A stretch of DNA of 64,000 bases, taken from positions 1,612,001-1,676,000 of the forward strand of contig NZ_CP060789.1 of assembly GCF_014489575.1 (NCBI RefSeq), written 5' to 3'. Below are positions 43,515 through 56,509 of the stretch, one piece after another. Both the position numbers and the translations under genes were made by a program. The stretch's first letter is position 1, and each line of letters opens with the position of its first letter. The DNA is from Tessaracoccus defluvii (GTDB lineage Bacteria; Actinomycetota; Actinomycetes; Propionibacteriales; Propionibacteriaceae). Under the pieces are notes generated by a model that worked only from the letters and a program-made list of their open reading frames with translations, was not told where the DNA came from and did no database searches.

Positions 43515-43900
43515 AGCAGTTCGCGCGCGGAGATGCTGGCCAGCAGCCAGATCACCACGTTGAGGGCCACCACCGTTCCCGCGATCAGGAACAGGATCGA
43601 CGCGGCCAGCCGGCGGCCGTTGCCCGCGCTCCTGCCCATCCCGGCCGGCACCACCATGAGGTCCCCGACCAGCGACATCACCTCGCCGACGGTGCGGATC
43701 TCCATCGCCTTGTCCAGCCGCTCGTTGTACTCGACGGTGTCGAGCTTCCCGACGGCGTAGGCGTCGCCGAGCAGGTCCGCGACCAGGTCACGGTCGGCGT
43801 GGCCGACCCGCACGTCGGCGTTGCGGGGGCGGCGCGGATCCGCAGTGAACCTCTCCCACGAGGGTTCCGACGGCTGGGGCACCGGAAGCTGTCCGGACAT
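43433..43900 (-). CDS. DUF1707 (SHOCT-like) membrane protein
   Basis: The N-terminus has a DUF1707 segment (VRVGHADRDLVADLLGDAYAVGKLDTVEYNERLDKA read in parts), common in actinobacterial membrane proteins of unknown role. It is followed by two hydrophobic helices (ILFLIAGTVVALNVVIWLLA and YFWPMWVAVGMVVPVVIGAAL). 155 aa; AGGAGAAACG lies directly before the start. It follows rpiB by 25 nt on the same strand. Confidence 0.82.
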   Translation of the reverse strand: MSGQLPVPQPSEPSWERFTADPRRPRNADVRVGHADRDLVADLLGDAYAVGKLDTVEYNERLDKAMEIRTVGEVMSLVGDLMVVPAGMGRSAGNGRRLAASILFLIAGTVVALNVVIWLLASISARELLYFWPMWVAVGMVVPVVIGAALRRSAD

Positions 43901-43925
43901 CGTTTCTCCTGTCCCGGGCGCGGCG

Positions 43926-44378
43926 TCAGCCGCGGCGGCTCTCGTACGTGTTGATCATCGCGATGCGGCGCACGTGGCGCTCCCCCTGCGAGAAGGGCGT
44001 GTCGAGGAAGGCCCGCACGATGGCGTAGCCCTCCTCCAGCGGCTGCATCCGGCCGCCGAGCGCGACGACGTTGGCATCGTTGTGTTCACGGGCCAGCCGG
44101 GCCAGCTCGACGGAGGCCGCCAGGGCTGCCCGCACGCCGGGCACCTTGTTCGCGGCGATCTGCTCGCCGTTGCCCGATCCGCCCAGCACGATCCCGAGCG
44201 ACCCAGGCTCGGCGACGACGGCCTCCGCGCAGGCGAGGATGAACGGCGGGTAGTCGTCGTCGGGATCCAGCGTCGCCGCGCCGTGGTCGACGACGTCGAC
44301 GCCGTCGGCCAGGAGCCGCTGGACCAGGTATTCCTTGAGCTCGAAGGCGGCGTGATCGGTGGCGATGTGGACACGCAT
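43926..44378 (-). CDS. rpiB: ribose 5-phosphate isomerase B
   Basis: Interconverts ribose 5-phosphate and ribulose 5-phosphate (pentose phosphate pathway). Family motifs: IATDHAAFELKEYL, then VLGGSGNGEQIAANK and the HNDANVVALGGR loop. The start ATG 44378 has GGGGAG 8 nt upstream; GTG 44387, overlapping the ligA stop, is an alternative that would add MSTM. 150 aa. Confidence 0.93.
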   Translation of the reverse strand: MRVHIATDHAAFELKEYLVQRLLADGVDVVDHGAATLDPDDDYPPFILACAEAVVAEPGSLGIVLGGSGNGEQIAANKVPGVRAALAASVELARLAREHNDANVVALGGRMQPLEEGYAIVRAFLDTPFSQGERHVRRIAMINTYESRRG

Positions 44379-44383
44379 GGTGC

Positions 44384-49214
<4,831 letters not shown>

Positions 49215-49233
49215 GCCGCCCGACCGTACGGGA

Positions 49234-49250
49234 GATACCAGAGTGGTATC
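49234..49250. promoter_or_regulatory. palindromic operator of the toxin-antitoxin pair
   Basis: GATACCA-GAG-TGGTATC has perfect 7-bp arms and overlaps TATCAT (49247-49252), a -10 box 6 nt before the antitoxin ATG. RHH antitoxins normally bind such sites, so autorepression is likely (inference). Confidence 0.6.
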
Positions 49251-49258
49251 ATGGCTTC

Positions 49259-49462
49259 ATGGCCATGACTCTACGACTGGACCCCGAAGACGAACGGGCC
49301 CTCGCCCTGCTCGCCGAGGCCGAAGGTGTCAGCAAGCAGGAGGCAACCGTGCGGGCGATCCGCGAAGCGGCAGCACGACGGGTGCGCGAGGACAAGATTC
49401 GCGACCTGTCCGCGACCGCCCGGGCCCGGTACTCCGACCTGCTTGACCGGCTCGGCCGGTGA
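49259..49462 (+). CDS. ribbon-helix-helix antitoxin of a Doc-type pair
   Basis: 67-aa protein with an RHH start (MTLRLDPEDERALALLAEAEGVSKQEATVRAIREAA read in parts) and a C-terminal toxin-binding helix. ATG 49259 is 6 nt after TATCAT, fitting a leaderless transcript; ATG 49265 is the alternative. Its stop overlaps the toxin start by GTGA. Confidence 0.8.
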   Translation: MAMTLRLDPEDERALALLAEAEGVSKQEATVRAIREAAARRVREDKIRDLSATARARYSDLLDRLGR

Positions 49463-49821
49463 CGCAGTACCTCACCCTCGAAGACGTCTTGTTCCTGATC
49501 GACGACCTGGGTGTGGGTCCGGTGCGCGACATCGGCCTGCTCGACTCCGCCGTCCACCGGCCAGGGGTGACTTTCTTCGGCAGGGAGGCCTACCCGGGGA
49601 TCGATGACAAGGCTGCTGTGCTGCTGGAATCGCTGGTCGGCAACCGCGCCTTGGTCGACGGGAACAAGCGGCTCGGCTGGCTGGCCGTTGTGGTGTTCTA
49701 CGGACTCAACGACCTCGCCCTCGATGCCCCCGACGATGACGCCTACGACCTCGTGATTGCCGTCGCCAGCGGCGCCATGCGCTACTCCGACGTCGCCAGA
49801 CACCTCGCCTCCTGGCGCTGA
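49459..49821 (+). CDS. Doc/Fic-type toxin, with Arg in place of the usual catalytic His
   Basis: Death-on-curing family protein, 120 aa, expected to inactivate EF-Tu by phosphorylation like P1 Doc. The active-site loop reads NRALVDGNKRLGW; the family form is HxxxD(A/G)NKR, so residue 63 is Arg (CGC at 49645-49647) where His is expected. Asp67, Asn69, Lys70 and Arg71 remain. The toxin may be weak, inactive or use a changed chemistry. GTG 49459 overlaps the antitoxin stop. Confidence 0.82.
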   Translation: MTQYLTLEDVLFLIDDLGVGPVRDIGLLDSAVHRPGVTFFGREAYPGIDDKAAVLLESLVGNRALVDGNKRLGWLAVVVFYGLNDLALDAPDDDAYDLVIAVASGAMRYSDVARHLASWR

Positions 49822-49860
49822 CCGTCAGCGGCAGATGTGCGCGTCACCGGGCACGCGGAA

Positions 49861-49890
49861 GCGGCGCCGAGACGATAGTCCCGGCGCCGC
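49861..49890. terminator. hairpin between toxin and small membrane protein genes
   Basis: GCGGCGCCG and CGGCGCCGC form perfect 9-bp arms with a 12-base loop between two convergent genes. Confidence 0.5.
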
Positions 49891-49907
49891 CCACGAGATG
49901 GAGGGAA

Positions 49908-50105
49908 TCAGTCCGCGGCCACGACCTCGGTGGAGCCGGGCGCGGCATCCTTGCTGCGGCCGACGAGCTTCGGCGCGAACACCAGCAGGGTGACGACGGC
50001 GGCGAAGGCCAGCGGGCCGACGGCGGTCAGCATCAGGAGGTGGAAATCGGACAGCGGCTCCGGCTGGGGCCAGCCCGGCGGGACCTCGAGGGGCAGCAGG
50101 TTCAT
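49908..50105 (-). CDS. small single-pass membrane protein, 65 aa
   Basis: Function not recognised. MNLLPLEVPPGWPQP leads into one transmembrane helix (LLMLTAVGPLAFAAVVTLLVF) and a polar Ala/Thr/Glu tail. ATG 50105 lies 6 nt after TACCAT, which supports this start and a leaderless mRNA. Confidence 0.6.
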   Translation of the reverse strand: MNLLPLEVPPGWPQPEPLSDFHLLMLTAVGPLAFAAVVTLLVFAPKLVGRSKDAAPGSTEVVAAD

Positions 50106-50171
50106 GGCGGCATGGTAACCGATCCGGGGCCAGGTCGGCTCACTCACCCGTCAAACCGTTAACCACGCCCC

Positions 50172-50599
50172 CTACCGAACCCGCTCCCACGACTCGACGG
50201 GGCCCTCCACCTCCACGAACAGCGGGTGCGGCCCCAGCCGGTCGGGCAGGCCCGGCAGCAGGTCAGGCGAGCGGATCTCGAGCTTGGCGGCCAGGTGGGC
50301 CCGCTCGAACGCCAGCTGTCCCGTGGTCACCGGAAGGGCGCCCGCGTCGGCGCCCTGCCGGTCGATGCGGGTGCGGTCGAAGCGGTAGCCGCGGCTGTCG
50401 GCCTCGTCGGCCAGCGCCGTCAGGTAGGCGCCGACGGCGCCGAGGGGATCGGGTGCGGCCCGGAAGCGCTCCAGCTGCGGATGATGCCGGTAGCCGGCCG
50501 TCCTGCCCGCCAACACCGCCTGCGCCAACAACGCCTCCCGCCAGCCGGCGATCAGCGCCTGCCGGTCGAGATGCCGGGATGGATCGACCACATTCGCAT
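50172..50599 (-). CDS. pyrimidine dimer DNA glycosylase family protein, frameshifted near the start
   Basis: Similar to the T4 endonuclease V-like family that excises UV-induced pyrimidine dimers. Main motif: HLDRQALIAGWREALLAQAVLAG, RHHPQLERFRA, GYRFDRTRID. The first residues (MRMWSIHP) are in another frame; one extra C at the run 50576-50578 joins MRMWSIHPRHLDRQ. Catalytic Thr/Glu equivalents cannot be assigned here. TAGGCT is 7 nt before ATG 50599. About 142 aa. Confidence 0.72.
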
Positions 50600-50725
50600 G
50601 GCCGCGAGCCTAGCGCCGTCGGGCACACCCTTCGTTGCGCCGCCGGGCAGCCCTTCCACAGCGCCGGCCACGGTCCGCAGGGCAACATCGTGTGCGGTAG
50701 ATTGCTGGCGATCACGGGAGGTGCG

Positions 50726-51262
50726 ATGACTACTCCGCGGGCGGTGCTCTCCGCAGAGGACATGCGTTGGGCGATGACGCGCATGACGCACGAGATCCTC
50801 GAGAAGAATCACGGGGCCGACAACGTGCTCCTCCTGGGAATCCTCACCCGCGGTGCACCGCTGGCCGCCCGGCTGGCCGCGATCGCCGCCGAGCAGGGCC
50901 ACGAGCTCACCGTCGGCCAGCTCGACATCACCATGTACCGCGACGACCTGCGAGATCAGCCGACCCGACGCCCCGGCCGCACCATCCTGCCCGTCGACCT
51001 CGACGACCGCGTCGTCGTCCTGGTGGACGACGTGCTCGAGTCCGGCCGCACCGTCCAAGCCTCGCTGCACGCGCTGGCCGATCTGGGTCGCCCGCGCGCC
51101 ATCCAGCTGGTCACGCTGGTCGACAAGGGCCACCGTCAGCTGCCGATCCAGGCGGACATCGTCGGACGCCTCCTCCCGACGGCCCGCGACGAGCGGGTCC
51201 GGGTCCGACTCACCGAAACCGACGGCGAGGACCTCGTCACGATCGAACGGAGCGCCGAGTGA
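50726..51262 (+). CDS. pyrR: pyrimidine operon regulator/uracil phosphoribosyltransferase PyrR
   Basis: RNA-binding regulator of pyrimidine genes with some uracil phosphoribosyltransferase activity; 178 aa. The PRPP loop is [13 protein letters not shown], and [12 protein letters not shown] and [11 protein letters not shown] are typical. ATG 50726 has GGGAGGTGCG upstream. First gene of pyrR-pyrB-pyrC; its stop overlaps the pyrB start. No clear PyrR anti-terminator was found in the leader, so control may be at translation. Confidence 0.94.
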   Translation: MTTPRAVLSAEDMRWAMTRMTHEILEKNHGADNVLLLGILTRGAPLAARLAAIAAEQGHELTVGQLDITMYRDDLRDQPTRRPGRTILPVDLDDRVVVLVDDVLESGRTVQASLHALADLGRPRAIQLVTLVDKGHRQLPIQADIVGRLLPTARDERVRVRLTETDGEDLVTIERSAE

Positions 51263-52194
51263 AGCATCTCCTGGGCATCGCGGACCTGAGCCGCAACGAG
51301 ATCGAGACGCTGCTGGCCACCGCCGAGGAGATGCACGACGTGCAGTCCCGGCCCATCAAGAAGCTTCCTGCGTTGCGGGGCCGCACCGTCGTCAACCTGT
51401 TCTTCGAGGACTCGACGCGGACCCGTTCCTCGTTCGAGCTGGCCGCCAAGTGGCTGAGCGCCGACGCGATCAACGTGTCGGCGAAGGGGTCGAGCGTCAG
51501 CAAGGGCGAGTCGATGCGCGACACGCTCATGACGCTGGATGCCATGGGCGTCGACGCGATCGTCATGCGTCACGCGGGCTCCGGCTCGGTCGCGCAGGCG
51601 GCGGGCTGGGTCCGGGCCTCCATGATCAATGCCGGCGACGGCATGCACGAGCACCCCACGCAGGCGCTGCTCGACGCGCACGCCATCCGCCGTCACCTGC
51701 GCTCCATCGGTCAGAGCGACGACCTGGCGGGCAGGCGCGTCGCCATCACCGGCGACCTGCTGCATTCGCGCGTCGTCCGCTCCAACGTCCTGCTGCTGGG
51801 CAAGCTCGGCGCCTCGGTCGTCATGGTCGCCCCGCCCACGCTGCTGCCGCCGGGCGCCGAGACGTGGGGCGTCGACGTGACCAGCGACTTCGACTCGGTG
51901 CTGCCCGACGTCGACGTCGCCATGATGCTGCGGGTCCAGCGGGAGCGGATGAGCGGCGGCTTCTTCCCCTCCGAGCGGGAGTACATCGACGGCTACGGGC
52001 TGACGGCCCGCAGACTCGCGTCGATGAAGCCCGGCGCCTGCATCGCCCACCCCGGCCCACTCAACCGCGGTCTCGAGATCTCCTCCCCCGCCGCGGATGC
52101 CGCCTCCTCGATCATCCTCGACCAGGTCTCGTCCGGAGTGGCCGTGCGGATGAGCGTCCTCTACCACCTGCTGGCCGGCGACGCCGGCGCCTAG
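51259..52194 (+). CDS. pyrB: aspartate carbamoyltransferase catalytic subunit
   Basis: Second step of de novo pyrimidine synthesis; makes carbamoyl aspartate. 311 aa. The phosphate-binding loop [13 protein letters not shown], the MRHAGSGS and [13 protein letters not shown] motifs and HPGPLNRG are present. GTG 51259 gives the 4-nt overlap with pyrR. No regulatory pyrI is adjacent, as usual in this group. Confidence 0.95.
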   Translation: MKHLLGIADLSRNEIETLLATAEEMHDVQSRPIKKLPALRGRTVVNLFFEDSTRTRSSFELAAKWLSADAINVSAKGSSVSKGESMRDTLMTLDAMGVDAIVMRHAGSGSVAQAAGWVRASMINAGDGMHEHPTQALLDAHAIRRHLRSIGQSDDLAGRRVAITGDLLHSRVVRSNVLLLGKLGASVVMVAPPTLLPPGAETWGVDVTSDFDSVLPDVDVAMMLRVQRERMSGGFFPSEREYIDGYGLTARRLASMKPGACIAHPGPLNRGLEISSPAADAASSIILDQVSSGVAVRMSVLYHLLAGDAGA

Positions 52195-52207
52195 AAGGGA
52201 CCCGATC

Positions 52208-53470
52208 ATGACCACCGTGCTGCGCTCCGTCACACTGCCGGACGGCACCCGCACCGACCTCGTGATGCGCGACGGGCTCATCGTCGACGACGCGGGCAGC
52301 GGCGCCGACGTGCTCGACTGTGACGGCCTCATCGCCCTTCCCGGCCTCGTCGACGTGCACACGCACCTGCGTGAGCCCGGCCGCGAGGACACCGAGACCG
52401 TCCTGAGCGGCTCCCGGGCTGCGGCCCGGGGCGGTTTCACTGCCGTCTGCGCCATGGCCAACACGACCCCGGTGACCGACACGGCTGAGAAGGCCGAGCA
52501 CATCGACGACCTCGGCCGCCGGGCCGGGCTCGTCGACGTCGCCGTCATCGGCGCCATCTCCAAGGGGCTCGCGGGCCAGGAACTCGCAGAGCTCGGCCTG
52601 ATGAACCGATCGGCCGCTCGGGTGACGATGTTCTCCGACGACGGCTTCTGTCTCATGAATGCGCAGCTGATGCGCCGCGCGCTCGAGTGGGTCAAGCCGT
52701 TCGACGGCGTCATCGCGCAGCACTCGCAGGACTCCAACCTCGCCGGTCCCGGCGCCTGCTGCCACGAGGGCGAGCTCTCCGGCCGGCTCGGGCTGGGCGG
52801 CTGGCCGCCCGTCGCGGAGTCGGCGATCATCGCGCGTGATGTGCAGTTGGCCGAGGCCGTCGGCTCACGGGTGCACGTGTGCCACGTCTCGACGGCCGAG
52901 GGCGTCGACGTCATCCGCTGGGCGAAGGCCCGCGGCGTGCGCGTCACCGCCGAGGTCACCCCGCACCACCTGCTACTGGGCACCGGCGAGCTCGTCGGCT
53001 ACGACACCACGTTCAAGGTGAACCCGCCGCTGCGCACGGACGAACACATCGAGGCTGTTCGGGCCGCGCTGGCCGACGGCACGATCGACGCCGTCGCCAC
53101 CGATCACGCGCCGCACGCGACCCACGACAAGGACCACGCCTTCGTGGATGCACGGCCGGGCATGCTCGGCCTGGAACAGGCGCTGTCGGTGGTGCTGGAG
53201 ACGATGCTGAATCCAGGCAGGATCGGCTGGGAGACCCTGGCCGAACGCATGAGCCACACGCCCGCGCGGATCGCGAAGCTGGGCGGTCAGGGCCGTCCGC
53301 TGGCGGCCGGGGAGCCGGCGAACCTGGTGCTGGTGGACCCGTCACGGATCACGACGGTGGACAGGGAGTCGTCGGCGTCGCTGAGCCGGAACAACCCGTA
53401 CCACGGTCGCTCGCTGCCCGACCCGGTGGAGGCGACGTTCTTGCGGGGCCGGGAGACCTTCCGCCGCTGA
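52208..53470 (+). CDS. pyrC: dihydroorotase
   Basis: Third step of pyrimidine synthesis, a zinc amidohydrolase of the multifunctional-type class I DHOase group. The metal motif DVHTHLREPG, later HVCHVSTAEG, EVTPHHLLL and ATDHAPH are visible. 420 aa; ATG 52208 with AGAAGGGACC upstream, 13 nt after pyrB. Confidence 0.95.
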   Translation: MTTVLRSVTLPDGTRTDLVMRDGLIVDDAGSGADVLDCDGLIALPGLVDVHTHLREPGREDTETVLSGSRAAARGGFTAVCAMANTTPVTDTAEKAEHIDDLGRRAGLVDVAVIGAISKGLAGQELAELGLMNRSAARVTMFSDDGFCLMNAQLMRRALEWVKPFDGVIAQHSQDSNLAGPGACCHEGELSGRLGLGGWPPVAESAIIARDVQLAEAVGSRVHVCHVSTAEGVDVIRWAKARGVRVTAEVTPHHLLLGTGELVGYDTTFKVNPPLRTDEHIEAVRAALADGTIDAVATDHAPHATHDKDHAFVDARPGMLGLEQALSVVLETMLNPGRIGWETLAERMSHTPARIAKLGGQGRPLAAGEPANLVLVDPSRITTVDRESSASLSRNNPYHGRSLPDPVEATFLRGRETFRR

Positions 53471-53479
53471 GGGAGAGCT

Positions 53480-53588
53480 GGTTCCTGAGCCCGTCGAAGG
53501 ATGGTTCCTGAGCCAGTCGAAGGATGGTTCCCTTCGAGACGCCCTCGTTCCTCGGGCTCCTCAGGGAGCGCCTGAGCCTGTCGAAGGA
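53480..53588. repeat. GGTTCCTGAGCC-GTCGAAGG repeat cluster between pyrC and HNH gene
   Basis: Two tandem 23-bp copies (53480-53502 and 53503-53525), a partial copy, an inverted CCTTCGA (53531-53537) and a third CCTGAGCCTGTCGAAGGA (53571-53588). The end can fold with CCTTCGA pairing with TCGAAGG. Such units recur between genes in several actinobacterial genomes (recollection), so this is likely a dispersed REP-like element that also serves as terminator for two convergent genes. Confidence 0.7.
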
Positions 53589-53592
53589 CGGG

Positions 53593-54816
53593 TCAGTATT
53601 CGTCGGTGGGTGCCGGGGTCTTGTTGGGTCGGAGATACAGGGTGGAGTCCATGGTCCAGCCCCGGACGGGTTGCTGGTCCGGCGGATCGTGACGCGGCGG
53701 CGGCACTGGGTCGGGAATGTGGGGTTCAATTTCCCAGCCGTATCTGGCTTTGAAGATCAACCCGTCGGGCCGGTTCGGATTCCCCTCGATGGTGAACTCG
53801 CCCCGGTGATGCTCGCGATGATGATGCGTACACAGCGAGATCAACTCATCGATATCCGTCGAGCCACCTTTGCTCCAGTGACGCTTGTGATGATTCTCGA
53901 GGAACCGGGTCACCGGGCAGCCGGGATACCGGCAGCCGCCGTCACGATCCTCCACCAGCTTCCTGGTCCGGTCGGGGACGATCCGCATCGAGCGTCCCAC
54001 CGACACCGGCGACGCGTTCTTCAACCACACCGGCCGGATGCTGCCGTCGCAGGTGATCCGCTCCACCAGATGCGCCGGCAAAGCGCCCTGCTTGTTGATC
54101 CAGCCCTTGCCATCGGCCTCGAGGTGGACCAGCACCTTGTAATGCTGCCGGCGTGACCCGGATTCGACCGAGCTGAGGGAGCGGGACGCGACCTCGAGGA
54201 TCGCGTCAGCGAACGTGGCCTCGGCGTGGCCGGCGGTGAACAGCGCGTCCTTCGCCTCCCGCAACGCCTGCTCCACCAACGCACCTTCGAGGGCGTCGGC
54301 TTCGTAGCGCAGCTGGAACCGGCCCCCCAACGTGCCCATCTGCAGGGTGGGCCCCTCATCCCCAGACGGCCCGGGCCTGGGCGTTGCGTACTCGTCAGGT
54401 GGCTCTTCGAAGCCGTACTTCGGCAATGCCCGACGCAGCTGCTGCACCGTGGCATGCTCGACGAAGACGGAGACGGCGTCGCTGTAGGAGGCGGGAACAT
54501 TCCGGGCGACCACCGTCATCTGATCCAGGCTCACGGTCCCGGCCGCCATCTTCTCTTCCAGCACGGGAAACTCGCCACGGCGGCGGGCGATCGCGACAAT
54601 GTCACGGGCCCGCGCCGGAGACGTCGCGCACATGACGCTGAGCCAATGCTCGGGGGATTGGATGCCATTCTCGGCCCAGGTGAATGTGTCGAGAACCTCT
54701 GCGGTCAGGGCGATGAGTTCGTTGTTCAACTGGGCCAACTGCCCGGCGATCACACCCGCACGTTCCGCCGCTTCCTCCCAGCGGAGCAGGGTGTTAGTGT
54801 GGTCGGACAAACTCAT
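53593..54816 (-). CDS. DUF222 and HNH endonuclease domain protein
   Basis: DUF222 helical N-terminus (about residues 1-250) followed by an HNH nuclease-like core: CRYPGCPVTRFLENHHKRHWSKGGSTDIDELISLCTHHH, read in parts, where the two His and Asn ligands and a CxxC are visible. 407 aa. Such genes are found in many copies in actinobacteria, sometimes with repeats close by, and their role is unknown. TACAAT is 5 nt before ATG 54816. Confidence 0.87.
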   Translation of the reverse strand: MSLSDHTNTLLRWEEAAERAGVIAGQLAQLNNELIALTAEVLDTFTWAENGIQSPEHWLSVMCATSPARARDIVAIARRRGEFPVLEEKMAAGTVSLDQMTVVARNVPASYSDAVSVFVEHATVQQLRRALPKYGFEEPPDEYATPRPGPSGDEGPTLQMGTLGGRFQLRYEADALEGALVEQALREAKDALFTAGHAEATFADAILEVASRSLSSVESGSRRQHYKVLVHLEADGKGWINKQGALPAHLVERITCDGSIRPVWLKNASPVSVGRSMRIVPDRTRKLVEDRDGGCRYPGCPVTRFLENHHKRHWSKGGSTDIDELISLCTHHHREHHRGEFTIEGNPNRPDGLIFKARYGWEIEPHIPDPVPPPRHDPPDQQPVRGWTMDSTLYLRPNKTPAPTDEY

Positions 54817-54965
54817 AACTAATTGTACATCCGGGCGATTATCAGATCAAGAGTCTGTCACACGCAATTCTCGGCCACCGTCCCGCGACCCGGTCGCCCC
54901 AGTCGGCCCCCGACGCCGTCCGGCTACGCTTGGCCCGAATCCGACGTCGTCCTAGGAGAATCTCT

Positions 54966-56414
54966 GTGACCAGTGGTCAGCTTGCCAACATCGGCGTGAT
55001 CGGCATGGCGGTGATGGGCTCGAACCTCGCCCGGAACCTCGCCCACCGCGGGCACCGCGTCGCCGTCTACAACCGCACCACCTCCAAGACCGACGCTGTG
55101 ATCGCCGAGCACGGCAGCGAGGGCGACTTCCGCCCGGCCGCAGAGCTGGCCGACTTCGTCGCCTCCCTGGAGCGCCCGCGCCGCATCATCATCATGGTGA
55201 AAGCCGGCGCCGGCACCGACGCCACCATCGACGCCCTCATCCCGCTGCTCGAGGAGGGCGACATCGTCGTCGACGGCGGCAACGCCTTCTTCGAGGACAC
55301 CCGTCGCCGCGAGGAGAAGCTCCGCGGCCACGGCCTCCACTTCGTCGGCGCCGGCATCTCCGGCGGCGAGGTCGGCGCCCTCGAGGGCCCCTCGATCATG
55401 CCGGGCGGCTCCCCCGAGTCCTACGAGGCGCTGGGCCCGATCCTCGAGTCAATCGCCGCACAGGTCGACGGCGAGCCCTGCTGCACCTACATCGGCACAG
55501 ACGGCGCCGGCCACTTCGTCAAGATGGTGCACAACGGCATCGAATACGCCGACATGCAGTTCATCGGCGAGGCCTTCGAGTTGCTGAAGGCCCTCGGCCT
55601 CAGCCACGACGAGATGGCCGACGTCTTCGCCACCTGGAACACCGGCGACCTTGACTCCTACCTCATCGAGATCACCTCCGAGGTCCTCCGAAAGAGGGAT
55701 CCGAACACCGGCGCGCCGCTGGTCGAGGTCATCGTCGACGCCGCCGGCATGAAGGGCACCGGCACCTGGACGGTGCAGTCGGCCCTCAACCTCGGCACCC
55801 CCGTCAACAGCATCGCCGAGTCGGTGTTCGCCAGGGCGATCTCCTCGGCCCCGGAGCTCCGCGCAGCCGCGCAGAAGGCGCTGCAGGGCCCCGACGGCGC
55901 GATCAACGTCGCCGACCGCGACCTGTTCATCGACCAGATCCGGCAGGCGCTGTGGGCGTCGAAGGTCGTGGCCTACGCCCAGGGTCTCGACGAGATCCGC
56001 ATGGCGGGCCTCGAGTACGGCTGGGACATCAACGTCGGCGAGGTCGCCAAGATCTGGCGCGGTGGCTGCATCATCCGCGCCAAGCTGCTCGAGCGCATCC
56101 GCTCCGAGTACGCGGCGAACCAGCTCGTCACGCTGCTGGAGGCCCCGTCGGTCGCCTCCGGGCTCGCCGACGCGCAGGACGCGTGGCGTGAGGTCGTCGC
56201 CGTCGCCGTCCGCGCCGGCGTGCCCGTCCCCGGCTTCTCGTCGGCGCTGGCGCACTACGACCAGGCCAGGGCGCCGCGCCTGAACGCGGCCCTCACGCAG
56301 GGGCTGCGCGACTACTTCGGCGCGCACACCTACAAGCGGGTCGACCGCGAGGGCTCGTTCCACATCAACTGGTCCACCGACGGCGCCGAGGTCGACGGCA
56401 CCGACACCCACTGA
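54966..56414 (+). CDS. gnd: 6-phosphogluconate dehydrogenase, decarboxylating
   Basis: Oxidative pentose phosphate step giving ribulose 5-phosphate, CO2 and NADPH; 482 aa, the long (GndA) type. The nucleotide loop IGVIGMAVMGSNLARNLAHRG, the substrate-side SGGEVGALEGPSIMPGG, the catalytic Lys in HFVKMVHNGIEYADMQ, and the CIIRAKLLE segment are present. GTG 54966 follows AGGAGA. Works with rpiB in the same window. Confidence 0.95.
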   Translation: MTSGQLANIGVIGMAVMGSNLARNLAHRGHRVAVYNRTTSKTDAVIAEHGSEGDFRPAAELADFVASLERPRRIIIMVKAGAGTDATIDALIPLLEEGDIVVDGGNAFFEDTRRREEKLRGHGLHFVGAGISGGEVGALEGPSIMPGGSPESYEALGPILESIAAQVDGEPCCTYIGTDGAGHFVKMVHNGIEYADMQFIGEAFELLKALGLSHDEMADVFATWNTGDLDSYLIEITSEVLRKRDPNTGAPLVEVIVDAAGMKGTGTWTVQSALNLGTPVNSIAESVFARAISSAPELRAAAQKALQGPDGAINVADRDLFIDQIRQALWASKVVAYAQGLDEIRMAGLEYGWDINVGEVAKIWRGGCIIRAKLLERIRSEYAANQLVTLLEAPSVASGLADAQDAWREVVAVAVRAGVPVPGFSSALAHYDQARAPRLNAALTQGLRDYFGAHTYKRVDREGSFHINWSTDGAEVDGTDTH

Positions 56415-56509
56415 CACGGTCGTGACGACGCGAGGGACGCCATCCGGCGTCCCCCGCGTTCGTTTCCCCACGTCAGGCGCCTGTCGGTGTCCGGTGGCAG
56501 ACTTTGCGC

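Noticed and set aside
50600..50725. PyrR-binding leader or attenuator before pyrR
   Set aside because: No convincing copy of the PyrR binding loop and no terminator/antiterminator pair; only a weak CACG..CGTG stem.
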